A stretch of 64,000 bases of DNA from Paludibacter propionicigenes WB4. Lineage in GTDB: Bacteria; Bacteroidota; Bacteroidia; Bacteroidales; Paludibacteraceae. The stretch is from contig NC_014734.1 in NCBI RefSeq assembly GCF_000183135.1, positions 3,348,001-3,412,000 of the forward strand, written 5' to 3'. A program made the translations under genes and the position numbers. Position 1 is the first letter of the stretch, and the number at the start of each line of letters is the position of its first letter. The notes beneath the pieces are model-generated. The model was not told the DNA's origin, did not search any database, and worked only from the letters and a program-made list of their open reading frames with translations. Shown here piece after piece: positions 1 to 8,345 of this stretch.

Positions 1-832
1 GAATATGGCTAATTATCTGGCTGATATAAAATTCGGATCGGCTGTTTATGGTAAAAATTTTGGCGGAAAACATTATTTTGCTGTTGGTATACAATATGTT
101 GACTATGGTACATTTCAGGAAGCAACTGATTTGAATGTGCTTACCGGACAAACTTTTACGGCGAAAGATTTTGCATTAAACATAATGTATGCCAGGCCTA
201 TAACGCATCAGATTATAGTAGGTGCCACTTTGAAACCAATTTATTCTGCTTACGAAACTTATACAAGCTATGGTTTGGCTATGGATGCGGGTGTGAGCTA
301 TAATGATTCGGCCAATCTTTTTTCGGCTGGTTTTGTGCTGAGAAATATCGGTACGCAATTAAAAGGATATTACTCGGACACTGATGGGCAGCATTTGGAA
401 CCGTTGCCGTTTAATATCGAATTGGGTATGTCCAAGAAACTGGCACATGCTCCGCTTCGTTTTTCGATGACATTGCATAATTTACAACACTGGAATTTAA
501 ACTATCAGTCTACAAATCAGCCGGGCACTGACCTTCAGGCTCCTGCTGAAGTGAGTACAAAGCAAGCCGGTTTTGTGGATATGGCTTTTCGGCATGCTAT
601 TTTTGCTGCTGAGTTTGTTCCAAGTAAGAACTTCTATTTATCCGTCGGATATAATCATCGTCGTCAGCAAGAATTAAACATGACAGGCTTCAAGAGCATG
701 TCAGGTTTCTCGTTTGGGGGCGGTGTAAAGCTATATAAATTTCATGTGGGATTCGGCATGACTCCGTTCCAGGTTGGAAATTACTCATACCAGTTTTCCA
801 TTAGTACATCGTTGAATGAATTTAGATTATGA
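1..832 (+). CDS. porQ: Type IX secretion system protein PorQ, 5' end outside window
   Basis: Outer-membrane beta-barrel protein of the PorQ family, a component of the type IX secretion system that exports and surface-anchors proteins in Bacteroidota. The visible 275 residues are rich in alternating aromatic and glycine beta-strand patterns (for example FSFGGGVKLYKFHVGFG near the end) and finish at a natural C-terminus. The reading frame is open to the window edge and no signal peptide is visible, so the ATG at 5 is probably internal and the gene begins upstream. It overlaps cmk by 4 bases (ATGA), which implies co-transcription. A T9SS cargo candidate, the subtilase at 41088, lies in the same window. 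Family assignment is by overall sequence character and remains an inference. Confidence 0.8.
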   Translation, partial: NMANYLADIKFGSAVYGKNFGGKHYFAVGIQYVDYGTFQEATDLNVLTGQTFTAKDFALNIMYARPITHQIIVGATLKPIYSAYETYTSYGLAMDAGVSYNDSANLFSAGFVLRNIGTQLKGYYSDTDGQHLEPLPFNIELGMSKKLAHAPLRFSMTLHNLQHWNLNYQSTNQPGTDLQAPAEVSTKQAGFVDMAFRHAIFAAEFVPSKNFYLSVGYNHRRQQELNMTGFKSMSGFSFGGGVKLYKFHVGFGMTPFQVGNYSYQFSISTSLNEFRL

Positions 833-1515
833 AAAAAATTGTTGTAGCCATTGATGGCTTTTCTTCTTGTGGTAAAAGTACTATGGCTAAAGAGTTAGCG
901 CGCGAAGCGGGTTATATTTACGTCGATACGGGAGCAATGTACAGAGCGGTTTCGCTGTATTGTATTCAAAATGGCTGGATGACAGATTCTGAAATTAATG
1001 CCGAAGAGCTCGAAAAACACATACATTCTATTCGGATTGAGTTTAAACCGAATGCCGAAGGTAAAGCGGATACATACCTGAACGGGCAAAATGTAGAAAA
1101 TGAGATAAGAACTCTTGAAGTGGCTAACGGAGCCAGCCGGGTGAGCACCTTGGGTTTTGTGCGGAGGGAACTGGTTCGTCAGCAGCAGTTAATGGGTGTT
1201 GAGAAAGGAATCGTAATGGATGGACGGGATATTGGTACAGTTGTTTTTCCTCAGGCCGAGTTGAAGATTTTTCTGACAGCCTCGCCCGAAATACGTGCTC
1301 AACGCAGGCTTGATGAAATGGCTGCAAAAGGAGAAAAAGTGGATTTTGAGGAAGTGCTGGCTAATGTAAAAGAACGCGATGAAAGAGACCAGACCAGAGC
1401 AGAAAGTCCGCTGAGGAAAGCTGATGATGCAATCGTTATTGATAACTCGGCGCTGAGCCGCTCCGAGCAAACGGAAATTTTACGAACTTTGTTTGCCGAA
1501 AAAACGTTAGACTGA
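829..1515 (+). CDS. cmk: Cytidylate kinase (CMP/dCMP kinase)
   Basis: Phosphorylates CMP and dCMP with ATP to give the diphosphates, in cytosolic pyrimidine salvage and nucleotide supply. The 228-residue protein is the normal length for bacterial Cmk. The P-loop GFSSCGKS is at residues 10-17, followed by the nucleotide monophosphate-binding segment YVDTGAMYRAV, a central DGRDIGTVVFP motif and the LID-like region ERDERDQTRAESPL. The start ATG overlaps the porQ stop by 4 bases. The link of cmk to porQ is a recurrent Bacteroidota arrangement as far as I recall, but nothing suggests functional coupling. About 117 non-coding bases separate it from ispH. Confidence 0.96.
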   Translation: MKKIVVAIDGFSSCGKSTMAKELAREAGYIYVDTGAMYRAVSLYCIQNGWMTDSEINAEELEKHIHSIRIEFKPNAEGKADTYLNGQNVENEIRTLEVANGASRVSTLGFVRRELVRQQQLMGVEKGIVMDGRDIGTVVFPQAELKIFLTASPEIRAQRRLDEMAAKGEKVDFEEVLANVKERDERDQTRAESPLRKADDAIVIDNSALSRSEQTEILRTLFAEKTLD

Positions 1516-1632
1516 ACTACTGCTTGGTTTTTCAAATTGAACTTGCTGAATTACATCGTTGAGTGATTTGTGAACGGTTTATTTGATTAAAACCAGTGTA
1601 GGTGTAAAGTAACTAACTTAAAAGAAAACAAT

Positions 1633-2514
1633 ATGTTGAATATAGAAATTGATAAAAAATCAGGGTTTTGTTTCGGAGTTGTAAAAGCTATAACAAAAGC
1701 TGAAGAAGAATTAGCAAAAGGTGAGACATTATATTGTTTGGGTGATATAGTTCATAACGGACAAGAAGTAGAACGACTCACCAAGATGGGGCTGATAACG
1801 ATAGATCATGAGCAGTTTGCCTTACTGCATGATGCTAAAGTGTTGCTCAGAGCGCACGGTGAACCACCCAAAACTTATGATATAGCAAAGGAAAACAATC
1901 TGACGCTAATTGACGCATCGTGTCCTGTGGTTTTGAAACTTCAAAATCGTATTAAGAAAGCTTATCAGAATGCTCCGTCGCCCGATACTCAAATAGTGAT
2001 ATACGGCGAAAAAGGCCATGCCGAAGTGAATGGCCTTGTTGGTCAGACAGATGAAAAGGCCATTGTGATTGAGAGTGAAGCAGATTTGGATAAATTAGAC
2101 TTTAATAAAAAAATTCAGCTTTTTTCACAAACCACTAAGTCTCTCGAAGGTTTTAATGAATTAGTAATAACTTTATCAAAAAAAGTTCAAAATAATGACA
2201 ATTTTGAATTTTTCGATACAATTTGCCGACAAGTTGCAAACAGAATTCCAAATATTACTACCTTTGCAAGTCAAAATGATATAGTCATTTTCGTAAGCGG
2301 AAAAAAGAGCTCAAACGGAAAGGTTTTGTATCAGCACAGTAAGAAAATTAATCCTAATACTTACCTTGTTACCGAAGCAAATGAAGTAACCGGGCTGGAT
2401 CTTGATCTGACAAAACAGATTGGAATATGTGGAGCTACGTCAACACCCCGTTGGTTGATGGAGGAAGTAGCCGATAAATTAAAGGAAATGTCGTTGAGTT
2501 TGGAACGAATATAG
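1633..2514 (+). CDS. ispH: 4-hydroxy-3-methylbut-2-enyl diphosphate reductase
   Basis: Last enzyme of the MEP isoprenoid pathway. It reduces HMBPP to IPP and DMAPP using a [4Fe-4S] cluster. The three cluster cysteines are present: C13 in GFCFGV, C97 in DASCPVV and C198 in DTICRQ. Substrate-binding histidines occur in VHNGQEV (H41), RAHG (H75) and KGHAEVNG (H129), with the active-site glutamate E131 in the last motif. At 293 residues it is slightly shorter than the E. coli enzyme but complete. Dxr, the first committed enzyme of the same pathway, is at 48131. ispH is followed after 36 bases by pfkA on the same strand. Confidence 0.97.
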   Translation: MLNIEIDKKSGFCFGVVKAITKAEEELAKGETLYCLGDIVHNGQEVERLTKMGLITIDHEQFALLHDAKVLLRAHGEPPKTYDIAKENNLTLIDASCPVVLKLQNRIKKAYQNAPSPDTQIVIYGEKGHAEVNGLVGQTDEKAIVIESEADLDKLDFNKKIQLFSQTTKSLEGFNELVITLSKKVQNNDNFEFFDTICRQVANRIPNITTFASQNDIVIFVSGKKSSNGKVLYQHSKKINPNTYLVTEANEVTGLDLDLTKQIGICGATSTPRWLMEEVADKLKEMSLSLERI

Positions 2515-2550
2515 AACCAATTTTATAAATATATTTTTTAAGGCAAAAAG

Positions 2551-3534
2551 ATGAAATACGAAATTAAATGTATTGGAGTATTGACATCGGGTGGAGATTC
2601 TCCCGGAATGAATGCTGCAATTCGCTCGGTAACGAGAGCTGCTATATTTAATGGCATCCGTGTAAAAGCTATTTACAGAGGTTATAAGGGGTTGATAACT
2701 AATGAAATTACAGAGTTTCAAACGCAAAATGTAAGTAATATTATTCAACAGGGAGGTACGATTTTAAAGAGTGCCCGTTGTGCGGAATTTCGCACTCCTG
2801 AGGGTAGAAAAACTGCCTATGAAAATATGAAAGCAGCTGAAATTGATGCTCTGGTAGTGATTGGTGGTGATGGAACTTTTACCGGTGCCCGTATTTTTGC
2901 CCAGGAATATAATGTTCCTATTGTGGGACTTCCCGGAACAATTGATAATGATTTGTACGGCACCGACTCAACGATTGGTTACGATACAGCATTAAATACT
3001 ATTATTGAAGCTGTGGACAAAATCCGTGATACGGCTACTTCGCACGAACGCTTGTTTTTCATTGAGGTAATGGGGCGTGATGCTGGTTTTCTGGCGCTAA
3101 ACAGTGCGCTGGCTTCGGGAGCTGAAGCAGCAATCATTCCAGAACGCGAAACGCAGGAAGATCAATTGGAGGAACTGATTAAGAACGGATTCCGTAAATC
3201 AAAAAATAGTAGTATTGTAATTGTAGCCGAAAGTGAAATCACCGGAGGTGCAAATGCACTGGCGGAACTGATGCACAAAGAGCATCCGGAGTACGACGTA
3301 CGTGTTACTATTTTGGGACACATTCAACGTGGTGGTTCACCAACTGCACATGACCGTATTATTGCCAGTAGAATGGGTGTGGCTGCTATCGATGCCCTGC
3401 TTGACGAGCAACGGAGTATCATGATCGGAATTGTGAACGATGAGATTGTTCACGTACCTTTTACCAAAGCCATTAAAGACGATAAACCGGTTGATGAAAC
3501 GCTGTTGGGCGTGCTTTCTATCTTATCGATATAA
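2551..3534 (+). CDS. pfkA: ATP-dependent 6-phosphofructokinase
   Basis: Phosphorylates fructose 6-phosphate to fructose 1,6-bisphosphate in glycolysis. The 327-residue protein has the [10 protein letters not shown] motif at residues 14-23, GGDGT at 105-109 and PGTIDND at about 128-134. A glycine rather than lysine in PGTIDND, together with GGDG, indicates use of ATP and not pyrophosphate, following the established PfkA/PPi-PFK residue rule. Further conserved parts are [19 protein letters not shown] and the C-terminal [12 protein letters not shown]. It is preceded closely by ispH and followed by a strong stem-loop with a T-run at 3552-3625. Confidence 0.97.
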   Translation: MKYEIKCIGVLTSGGDSPGMNAAIRSVTRAAIFNGIRVKAIYRGYKGLITNEITEFQTQNVSNIIQQGGTILKSARCAEFRTPEGRKTAYENMKAAEIDALVVIGGDGTFTGARIFAQEYNVPIVGLPGTIDNDLYGTDSTIGYDTALNTIIEAVDKIRDTATSHERLFFIEVMGRDAGFLALNSALASGAEAAIIPERETQEDQLEELIKNGFRKSKNSSIVIVAESEITGGANALAELMHKEHPEYDVRVTILGHIQRGGSPTAHDRIIASRMGVAAIDALLDEQRSIMIGIVNDEIVHVPFTKAIKDDKPVDETLLGVLSILSI

Positions 3535-3551
3535 TTTATTATTCCATTTTT

Positions 3552-3625
3552 GCGAGTTACAGGTTGTATATCTGGGAATGTTTTAGAAATCCCCAAATAT
3601 GATTCTTGTAACTCGTGATTTTTTT
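3552..3625 (+). terminator. Intrinsic terminator after pfkA
   Basis: Inverted repeat CGAGTTACA (3553-3561) and TGTAACTCG (3607-3615) encloses a second small GGG/CCC hairpin and is followed by GATTTTTTT. It lies between pfkA and the tyrosine phosphatase gene. The long loop makes the exact fold less certain than the arms. Confidence 0.65.
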
Positions 3626-3642
3626 ATACCTGTGATTTCCTT

Positions 3643-4119
3643 ATGACTCCAGTTTCAATTCTTTTTGTTTGCTTGGGCAATATCTGTCGCTCGCCAATGG
3701 CTGAAGCTATATTCCTGAAAATACTCGAACGAGAACATGCTTCCGACAGATTTTCTGTAGATTCTGCCGGGCTGCTAGGATATCATCAGGGCGAATTGCC
3801 CGATAGTCGTATGCGCTATCATGCAGGGAAACGTGGTTATTCGCTTACTCAACGGTCCCGTCCGTTTTCGCGGGCTGATTTTGATCGGTTTGATATGATT
3901 GTAGGCATGGATGATCAGAATATTGCCGGATTGAAAAAGCAGGCCATGACCTTAGACGAAGATGCAAAGATTTTTCGCATGACGGATTTTTGTCAATCTT
4001 TGGAGGCTACGCACGTTCCTGACCCGTATTACGGGGGTGATCAGGGATTTGAAAATGTTATTAATCTTCTGGAGGATGCCTGCGAGGGTTTGTTTAAAGA
4101 AGTAGCGGGAAAGAAATAA
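3643..4119 (+). CDS. Low molecular weight protein tyrosine phosphatase
   Basis: Cytosolic phosphatase of the low-Mr (Wzb/YwlE/arsenate reductase-like) family. The CX5R signature is complete: nucleophile C10 and R16 in CLGNICRSP, with the usual second cysteine C15. The general acid is D127 in VPDPYYGG. The length of 158 residues matches the family. Substrate may be phosphotyrosine or phosphoarginine and cannot be deduced. There is no tyrosine kinase or capsule gene alongside it, so a role in exopolysaccharide control is not supported by context. The ATG at 3643 comes 18 bases after the T-run of the upstream terminator, so it either has its own promoter nearby or depends on read-through. Confidence 0.93.
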   Translation: MTPVSILFVCLGNICRSPMAEAIFLKILEREHASDRFSVDSAGLLGYHQGELPDSRMRYHAGKRGYSLTQRSRPFSRADFDRFDMIVGMDDQNIAGLKKQAMTLDEDAKIFRMTDFCQSLEATHVPDPYYGGDQGFENVINLLEDACEGLFKEVAGKK

Positions 4120-4127
4120 GATTCGGT

Positions 4128-4526
4128 TTACTTCTGTTGTTTCACTGCCTGTGAGGATGCTTGATTGTGCGGAGTTATGGGATAGTCTGTAAAGTTCCAG
4201 TCTGTTGGTCGATTAAAGTATTCAAACGATAATTTATTGGCGCTCCACTCGGTCCAGGTGTGCATGTGTACTTTGCTTTTGTCTCTGCCGGTTTGCATAG
4301 CACTCTTCAAACTTGCAGGGGCAATTCTGAGCCAAAAGAATAAAAATCCTTTTTGCTTTCTTTGTAAAATATGACCATACTCATGCCTTAGCAAATCGAT
4401 GTTTTCGGCGTGTTTTTCTCCTACGAAAATGCCAATACCCGGGATGGTGATGGCGGCACCCCGTTGAAACTTATGATTTTTGAGTCCGAAAATAGGAATG
4501 CCCTCAAACTGCTTTAGGTATTTCAT
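4128..4526 (-). CDS. Small hypothetical protein with HEYGH metalloprotease-like motif
   Basis: A 132-residue protein of no family I can name. The segment LLRHEYGHILQ (H48, E49, H52) fits the zinc-binding HExxH helix of metallopeptidases, and a hydrophobic stretch (FLFFWLRIAPASL) follows it. There is no clear third zinc ligand and no signal peptide, so peptidase activity is only suggested. It is the last gene of a minus-strand run of TPR protein, DedA protein and aroE, 27 bases after the aroE stop. It converges on the phosphatase gene with 8 bases between stops. Confidence 0.7.
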   Translation of the reverse strand: MKYLKQFEGIPIFGLKNHKFQRGAAITIPGIGIFVGEKHAENIDLLRHEYGHILQRKQKGFLFFWLRIAPASLKSAMQTGRDKSKVHMHTWTEWSANKLSFEYFNRPTDWNFTDYPITPHNQASSQAVKQQK

Positions 4527-4553
4527 TTTTTGTCGGTTGATTATATTTCCTAA

Positions 4554-5291
4554 TCATTCATTCCAGATTTTCCACGCTGCTATTGCCTGTCCTGTAAGCA
4601 TTCCTTCTCCGTTTAGTGTCTGCGCTTTTTGTTCTTTTCCTTTTTTGAGAAATAATGTTTCTGTAGGGTTATAAACTGCATCAAAAAGAAGATGTTTGTC
4701 GGTCAGGAATTGATACGGGATATTTGGACATTCGTCAGCATGAGGAAATGTCCCAACCGGTGATGCATTGATTATTACCAGATTTTCATTCAGAATGTCT
4801 TCGTTTAATTGGTCGTAAGTCAATGAGCCTGGTTTTGCTGTGCGCGAAACAAAAGTGGTAATGATACCTAATTTGCGTAGCGTGTAGTCTATCGCTTTGG
4901 ATGCTCCTCCAGTACCCAAAATGAGGGCTTTTTGATGATATGGTTTTAGTAAAGGGGCTAGTGAGTTTTCGAACCCAATGGCATCCGAATTGTAGCCCTT
5001 TAATTTCAGATTTCCATCTCCCCTGATGAATTTAATGACATTAACGGCACCAATCTCTGCTGCAGTTTCGTCCAGCTCGTCAAGGTATTGAATAACTTTT
5101 TCTTTGTATGGAATAGTTACATTCAGGCCGTAAAGCTCAGTTTCGGTCAGTAGATTTTCGAATTCAAGCAAGTTGGTAAGCTCGTATAAATCGTATTGAG
5201 CATCAATGTTTTCCTGCTTGAATTTCTCGGTGAAAAACTTCTTTGAAAATGAATGTCCTAAAGGAAAACCAATTAAACCGAAGTGTTTCAT
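4554..5291 (-). CDS. aroE: Shikimate 5-dehydrogenase
   Basis: NADPH-dependent reduction of 3-dehydroshikimate to shikimate in aromatic amino acid biosynthesis. The catalytic lysine is K63 in NVTIPYKEK, the shikimate-binding aspartate is D103 in GYNSDAIGF, and the nucleotide-binding loop GTGGAS is at 126-131. The protein is 245 residues, somewhat shorter than E. coli AroE (272) but with all core motifs and the C-terminal GMLTGQA segment. It lies 4 bases after the DedA gene stop, so the two are probably co-transcribed. Confidence 0.95.
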   Translation of the reverse strand: MKHFGLIGFPLGHSFSKKFFTEKFKQENIDAQYDLYELTNLLEFENLLTETELYGLNVTIPYKEKVIQYLDELDETAAEIGAVNVIKFIRGDGNLKLKGYNSDAIGFENSLAPLLKPYHQKALILGTGGASKAIDYTLRKLGIITTFVSRTAKPGSLTYDQLNEDILNENLVIINASPVGTFPHADECPNIPYQFLTDKHLLFDAVYNPTETLFLKKGKEQKAQTLNGEGMLTGQAIAAWKIWNE

Positions 5292-5295
5292 TTGA

Positions 5296-6015
5296 TTATT
5301 TCTTTTTTCTTCTAACGGTTTTCAAAATCAGCCAACCGGCAAGAATTACTCCCGCTGCTATAAATACATACGATAACTGATGGCTGTATTTGTTTATTAA
5401 ATCTTGCTGTCCATGCGCCAAATAGCCCAATAGAGCCAGTATGCAGTTCCACAATCCGGCTCCTAATACTGTGTAGAGCGCAAAGCTCAGGTAATTCATT
5501 TTGGCCAAGCCGGCAGGGATTGAAATTAAATGGCGGATGACGGGGATAAAACGACCTACAAAGGTTGAGGTTTTGCCGTGGTCGTTGAAATAGGTTTCTG
5601 CTTTCATTATTTTCTCGCTACTCAGCAGAAATGATTTACCTATTTTGCTGTCAGCGAATTTGTATATCACTAAGCGCCCTAGCCATTTAGCCATTAGGTA
5701 GTTGAAAGATGCCCCAATTAAAGCTCCTATTGTTCCAAAGAAGATTATCAACCAGATATTTAAGTTGCTGTCGGGATCCATGGCTATATAAACGGCAGGT
5801 GGTATAACCATTTCCGATGGAACGGGTAAAACCGAACTTTCGCAAGCCATGAGTGCTGTTACGGTATAATAGTTGGTATTGTTTTTATACCATTCTTCAA
5901 TGTGTTGAATGACTGAAAGTGTGTCAGTCGCAGATTGAATACTTTCAGTAGGAGCTGCTTTTAATGCGGAGAATGAAAAAATAAATAATAAAGCGAATAG
6001 AAATTTTTTAATCAT
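5296..6015 (-). CDS. DedA family membrane protein
   Basis: Inner-membrane protein of the DedA/VTT superfamily, whose members include lipid scramblases such as the undecaprenyl-phosphate transporters. The 239 residues start with a signal-like segment (KKFLFALLFIFSFSALKA), then show the family motifs FFGTIGALIGASFNYLMA and GRFIPVIRHLISIPAGLAKM, and end with two more hydrophobic segments and an RRKKK tail. The N-terminal signal peptide before the DedA domain is a variation on the usual layout. It sits between the TPR gene (14 bases upstream) and aroE (4 bases downstream). The lipid substrate is unknown. Confidence 0.9.
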   Translation of the reverse strand: MIKKFLFALLFIFSFSALKAAPTESIQSATDTLSVIQHIEEWYKNNTNYYTVTALMACESSVLPVPSEMVIPPAVYIAMDPDSNLNIWLIIFFGTIGALIGASFNYLMAKWLGRLVIYKFADSKIGKSFLLSSEKIMKAETYFNDHGKTSTFVGRFIPVIRHLISIPAGLAKMNYLSFALYTVLGAGLWNCILALLGYLAHGQQDLINKYSHQLSYVFIAAGVILAGWLILKTVRRKKK

Positions 6016-6029
6016 GGGGTGTGTTCTTG

Positions 6030-7412
6030 TTATTCTTCTAATAAATTTGCATTAGTGGCTTCGGGGCATAACTCCAGGAATAACGCAGCTGCAGTGTCGT
6101 TTTCTAAAATAGCCACTCTCAGATAAGCTATTGCTTTAGGCATGTTACCAACTTTATAATAGGATACAGCTATGAATAAATTGATAAATTCCATGTTGTC
6201 ATCCAGTCCTTTAGCAGCGAGATAAAACTTAATAGCCAGCTCGAACTCAGTCTTTTCAAGGTAGATATTAGCAATAGCCATCAATGTGTCCGGTTGGTCG
6301 TCGTCAATAGCAATAGACTTAAGATAAGCCAACAGGCCATTGTCAACGTCGTCTATTCCAATGTTGGCTTCGGCCAGATAAACCCATGCATCGGCGGCTT
6401 CGGGGTTTATTTCAAGTGCCCGGTTGATGTATGGCATACTTTCAGCATATTTTTCCTGCTCCAATAAGCAGATGGCAATGCCGGTCAGCGCGTCGTAATT
6501 ATCGGGGTGCGCCTCCAGTGATTGTTTGTAGTACGAAATGGATTCTTCGTATTTCTCCATTTTTTCATAGCATTCTGCAATGAAAATGTCTGTTTGCCAT
6601 TGTCCGTACGAAGACATTTTGCGATACTCCTGATAGGTTTCAAGCGCTTCTTCAAACATATCCAACTGGAACTGAACATGCGCTTTTTGAATACAGGTAA
6701 GTGAGTCTTTTTCGTCGATGGCCAAAGCATATTCGTAAGCATCGAGTGCTTTGGTGAAGTCCTGCGTGGCAAAATAAAGTTGCCCGAGGTTAAACCATGC
6801 TTCGCCTGCGAATGGGTCAATGTCGATGATTCGGATATTTACGGCAATGGCATTCTCGAAGTTCTCATTTTGCTCGTAACAAAACGCCAATTCATAGAGT
6901 AATTCTACGTTGTTTGGGTTGAAAAGGTCGCCTTTTTCGAGCAGGCTGAGTGCCAGGCTGTACTCGGTTTGGCTTAAATAAATGTAAGCTATATCAAGAC
7001 AAACATTATCCAAATCGTCCGTTTCGTTAGCCACCAGATTGTCGCTCAACTCACGGGCTTCTTTCATTCGGCCAAGTTTGGTGAGAACCTCTATTTTAAG
7101 GAGAATGACCTCGTAATCAGTCGTTTCAGTCAATGAGTCTAATAACCGAAAAGCTTTTTTGTCATCTCCGGTAGCCAAATAAATCTTAGCACGCTTTGTT
7201 TTTAAAGTGTTGTTGTTGGGATGTAACTGAAGTCCCAGTTTCAGTGCTTTAGCACAGTCTTTGGTTCTACCGTGACGCAGATAATACTCAACGATGCTTT
7301 CCAGCTCTTCAACATCGAAATAGCCGGTAGCTGTACCTGACAGAAATTGTTCGTATCGTTTAACTATGTCATTGGATTCATCATCCACGGAAAAAGATAA
7401 TTTGCGACCCAT
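6030..7412 (-). CDS. Cytoplasmic tetratricopeptide repeat protein
   Basis: About 460 residues made almost wholly of TPR-type helix pairs, recognisable from recurring A/G/Y-spaced units such as EAWFNLGQLYFATQDFTKALDAYEYAL and NYDALTGIAICLLEQEKYAESMPYINRALEINP. No signal peptide or membrane segment is seen, so it should be a cytosolic scaffold. I chose the ATG at 7412 (MGRKLSF). An upstream in-frame TTG at 7421 is only 8 bases from a -7 box (TACTTTTG on the minus strand, 7429-7436). First gene of the unit with DedA, aroE and the HEYGH protein. Partner unknown. Confidence 0.9.
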   Translation of the reverse strand: MGRKLSFSVDDESNDIVKRYEQFLSGTATGYFDVEELESIVEYYLRHGRTKDCAKALKLGLQLHPNNNTLKTKRAKIYLATGDDKKAFRLLDSLTETTDYEVILLKIEVLTKLGRMKEARELSDNLVANETDDLDNVCLDIAYIYLSQTEYSLALSLLEKGDLFNPNNVELLYELAFCYEQNENFENAIAVNIRIIDIDPFAGEAWFNLGQLYFATQDFTKALDAYEYALAIDEKDSLTCIQKAHVQFQLDMFEEALETYQEYRKMSSYGQWQTDIFIAECYEKMEKYEESISYYKQSLEAHPDNYDALTGIAICLLEQEKYAESMPYINRALEINPEAADAWVYLAEANIGIDDVDNGLLAYLKSIAIDDDQPDTLMAIANIYLEKTEFELAIKFYLAAKGLDDNMEFINLFIAVSYYKVGNMPKAIAYLRVAILENDTAAALFLELCPEATNANLLEE

Positions 7413-7428
7413 ATCTTTCAATTTTGTA

Positions 7429-7436
7429 CAAAAGTA
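7429..7436 (-). promoter_or_regulatory. -7 promoter box for the TPR-dedA-aroE unit
   Basis: TACTTTTG on the minus strand fits the Bacteroidota -7 consensus TAnnTTTG. It would start transcription only a few bases before the ATG at 7412, so the leader is very short. No clear -33 TTTG was found at the right spacing. Confidence 0.55.
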
Positions 7437-7663
7437 GTATATTAAATGTAATTATATAAACCAATTAGGGAAAAGTTATTAACAGCACTAATACATTAAA
7501 CAGAATTTTAATATACCAACATTCGTTTTTTTACGTTTTAGGAATGATATTTGATTGTACAAAAGGTCAACTTTAATATCTGAAAGTCCGATTTGTCTTT
7601 TATTTCAGCGATAGGTTGTCGGTTTAATCCTGGCGGTCTTTCAACTTTCAAATTAATTATTAG

Positions 7664-7671
7664 TATCTTTG
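7664..7671 (+). promoter_or_regulatory. -7 promoter box for the Nudix gene
   Basis: TATCTTTG matches the TAnnTTTG consensus 28 bases before the ATG at 7699. A possible TTG start at 7669 lies inside this box, which is why the later ATG is preferred. Confidence 0.6.
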
Positions 7672-7698
7672 TGTCAATACACAACCAAAATTTTTCTT

Positions 7699-8244
7699 AT
7701 GCATTTTTCTGTATTATTCACACATTGTCCGGCTTGTGGTTCGGTCAGATTTATTCAAAATAATGAAAAGTCAAAACGATGCGAATCCTGTGGTTTTGTT
7801 TTTTATATGAATGCTTCTGCTGCTGTTGCGGCTTTTATTGTAAACAGTCAGGGTGAGCTTTTGGTTTGTGTGCGTGGGAAAAATCCGGCAAAAGGTACCT
7901 GGGATTTGCCGGGAGGTTTTGTGGATGATAATGAAACGGCCGAAGAAGCTATGTGTCGCGAGATTGAAGAGGAACTTCGTGCTCAGGTTGTTGAAGCGAA
8001 GTACCTGTTTTCGCTTCCGAATAAATATGAGTACAGCGGATTACAGATTCCTACGTTGGATATGTTTTTTGCCTGTAAGTTGGAGGATATATCCAATCTA
8101 CAACCTTCGGACGATGTTGCGGACTGTTTTTTTGTGCCGATGGACGAAGTTAACCCCGAACTTTTTGGTTTGGAATCAATAAAAAAGGCAGTGGGTATGT
8201 TTATAAATAAAAACCCCCAAGCCCCTAAAGGGGAATTGGATTAG
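7699..8244 (+). CDS. Nudix hydrolase with N-terminal zinc ribbon
   Basis: Hydrolase of nucleoside diphosphates linked to another moiety. A zinc ribbon comes first (CPAC at 10-13 and CESC at 28-31), then a Nudix fold with the box GGFVDDNETAEEA..REIEEEL, which fits GX5EX7REUXEE. The ribbon-plus-Nudix layout resembles NudC-type NADH pyrophosphatases and ADP-ribose hydrolases, but at 181 residues it lacks NudC's extra N-terminal domain, so the substrate is open. The last codons (KNPQAPKGELD) are encoded by the left arm of a Bacteroidota palindromic repeat (8211-8333), so the C-terminus appears to have been replaced or extended by repeat DNA. Confidence 0.9.
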   Translation: MHFSVLFTHCPACGSVRFIQNNEKSKRCESCGFVFYMNASAAVAAFIVNSQGELLVCVRGKNPAKGTWDLPGGFVDDNETAEEAMCREIEEELRAQVVEAKYLFSLPNKYEYSGLQIPTLDMFFACKLEDISNLQPSDDVADCFFVPMDEVNPELFGLESIKKAVGMFINKNPQAPKGELD

Positions 8245-8333
8245 TTTGACTGGTTGCGAAATATGTTCAGAATGTAAAATAAGAGAGACGGAAGCAACAA
8301 GTCCTTTTTAATAGGATTAGGGGATAAATAAAT
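8211..8333. repeat. REP-like element with inverted CCCC..GGGG ends, copy 1
   Basis: Left arm ACCCCCAAGCCCCTAAAGGGG and right arm AGTCCTTTTTAATAGGATTA plus GGGGAT are diverged inverted repeats. The same arm pair, better preserved, bounds 13238-13337. It overlaps the 3' end of the Nudix gene. Such CCCCTAAAGGGG elements are, to my knowledge, dispersed widely in Bacteroidota genomes. Confidence 0.6.
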
Positions 8334-8345
8334 TATGATATTTTT

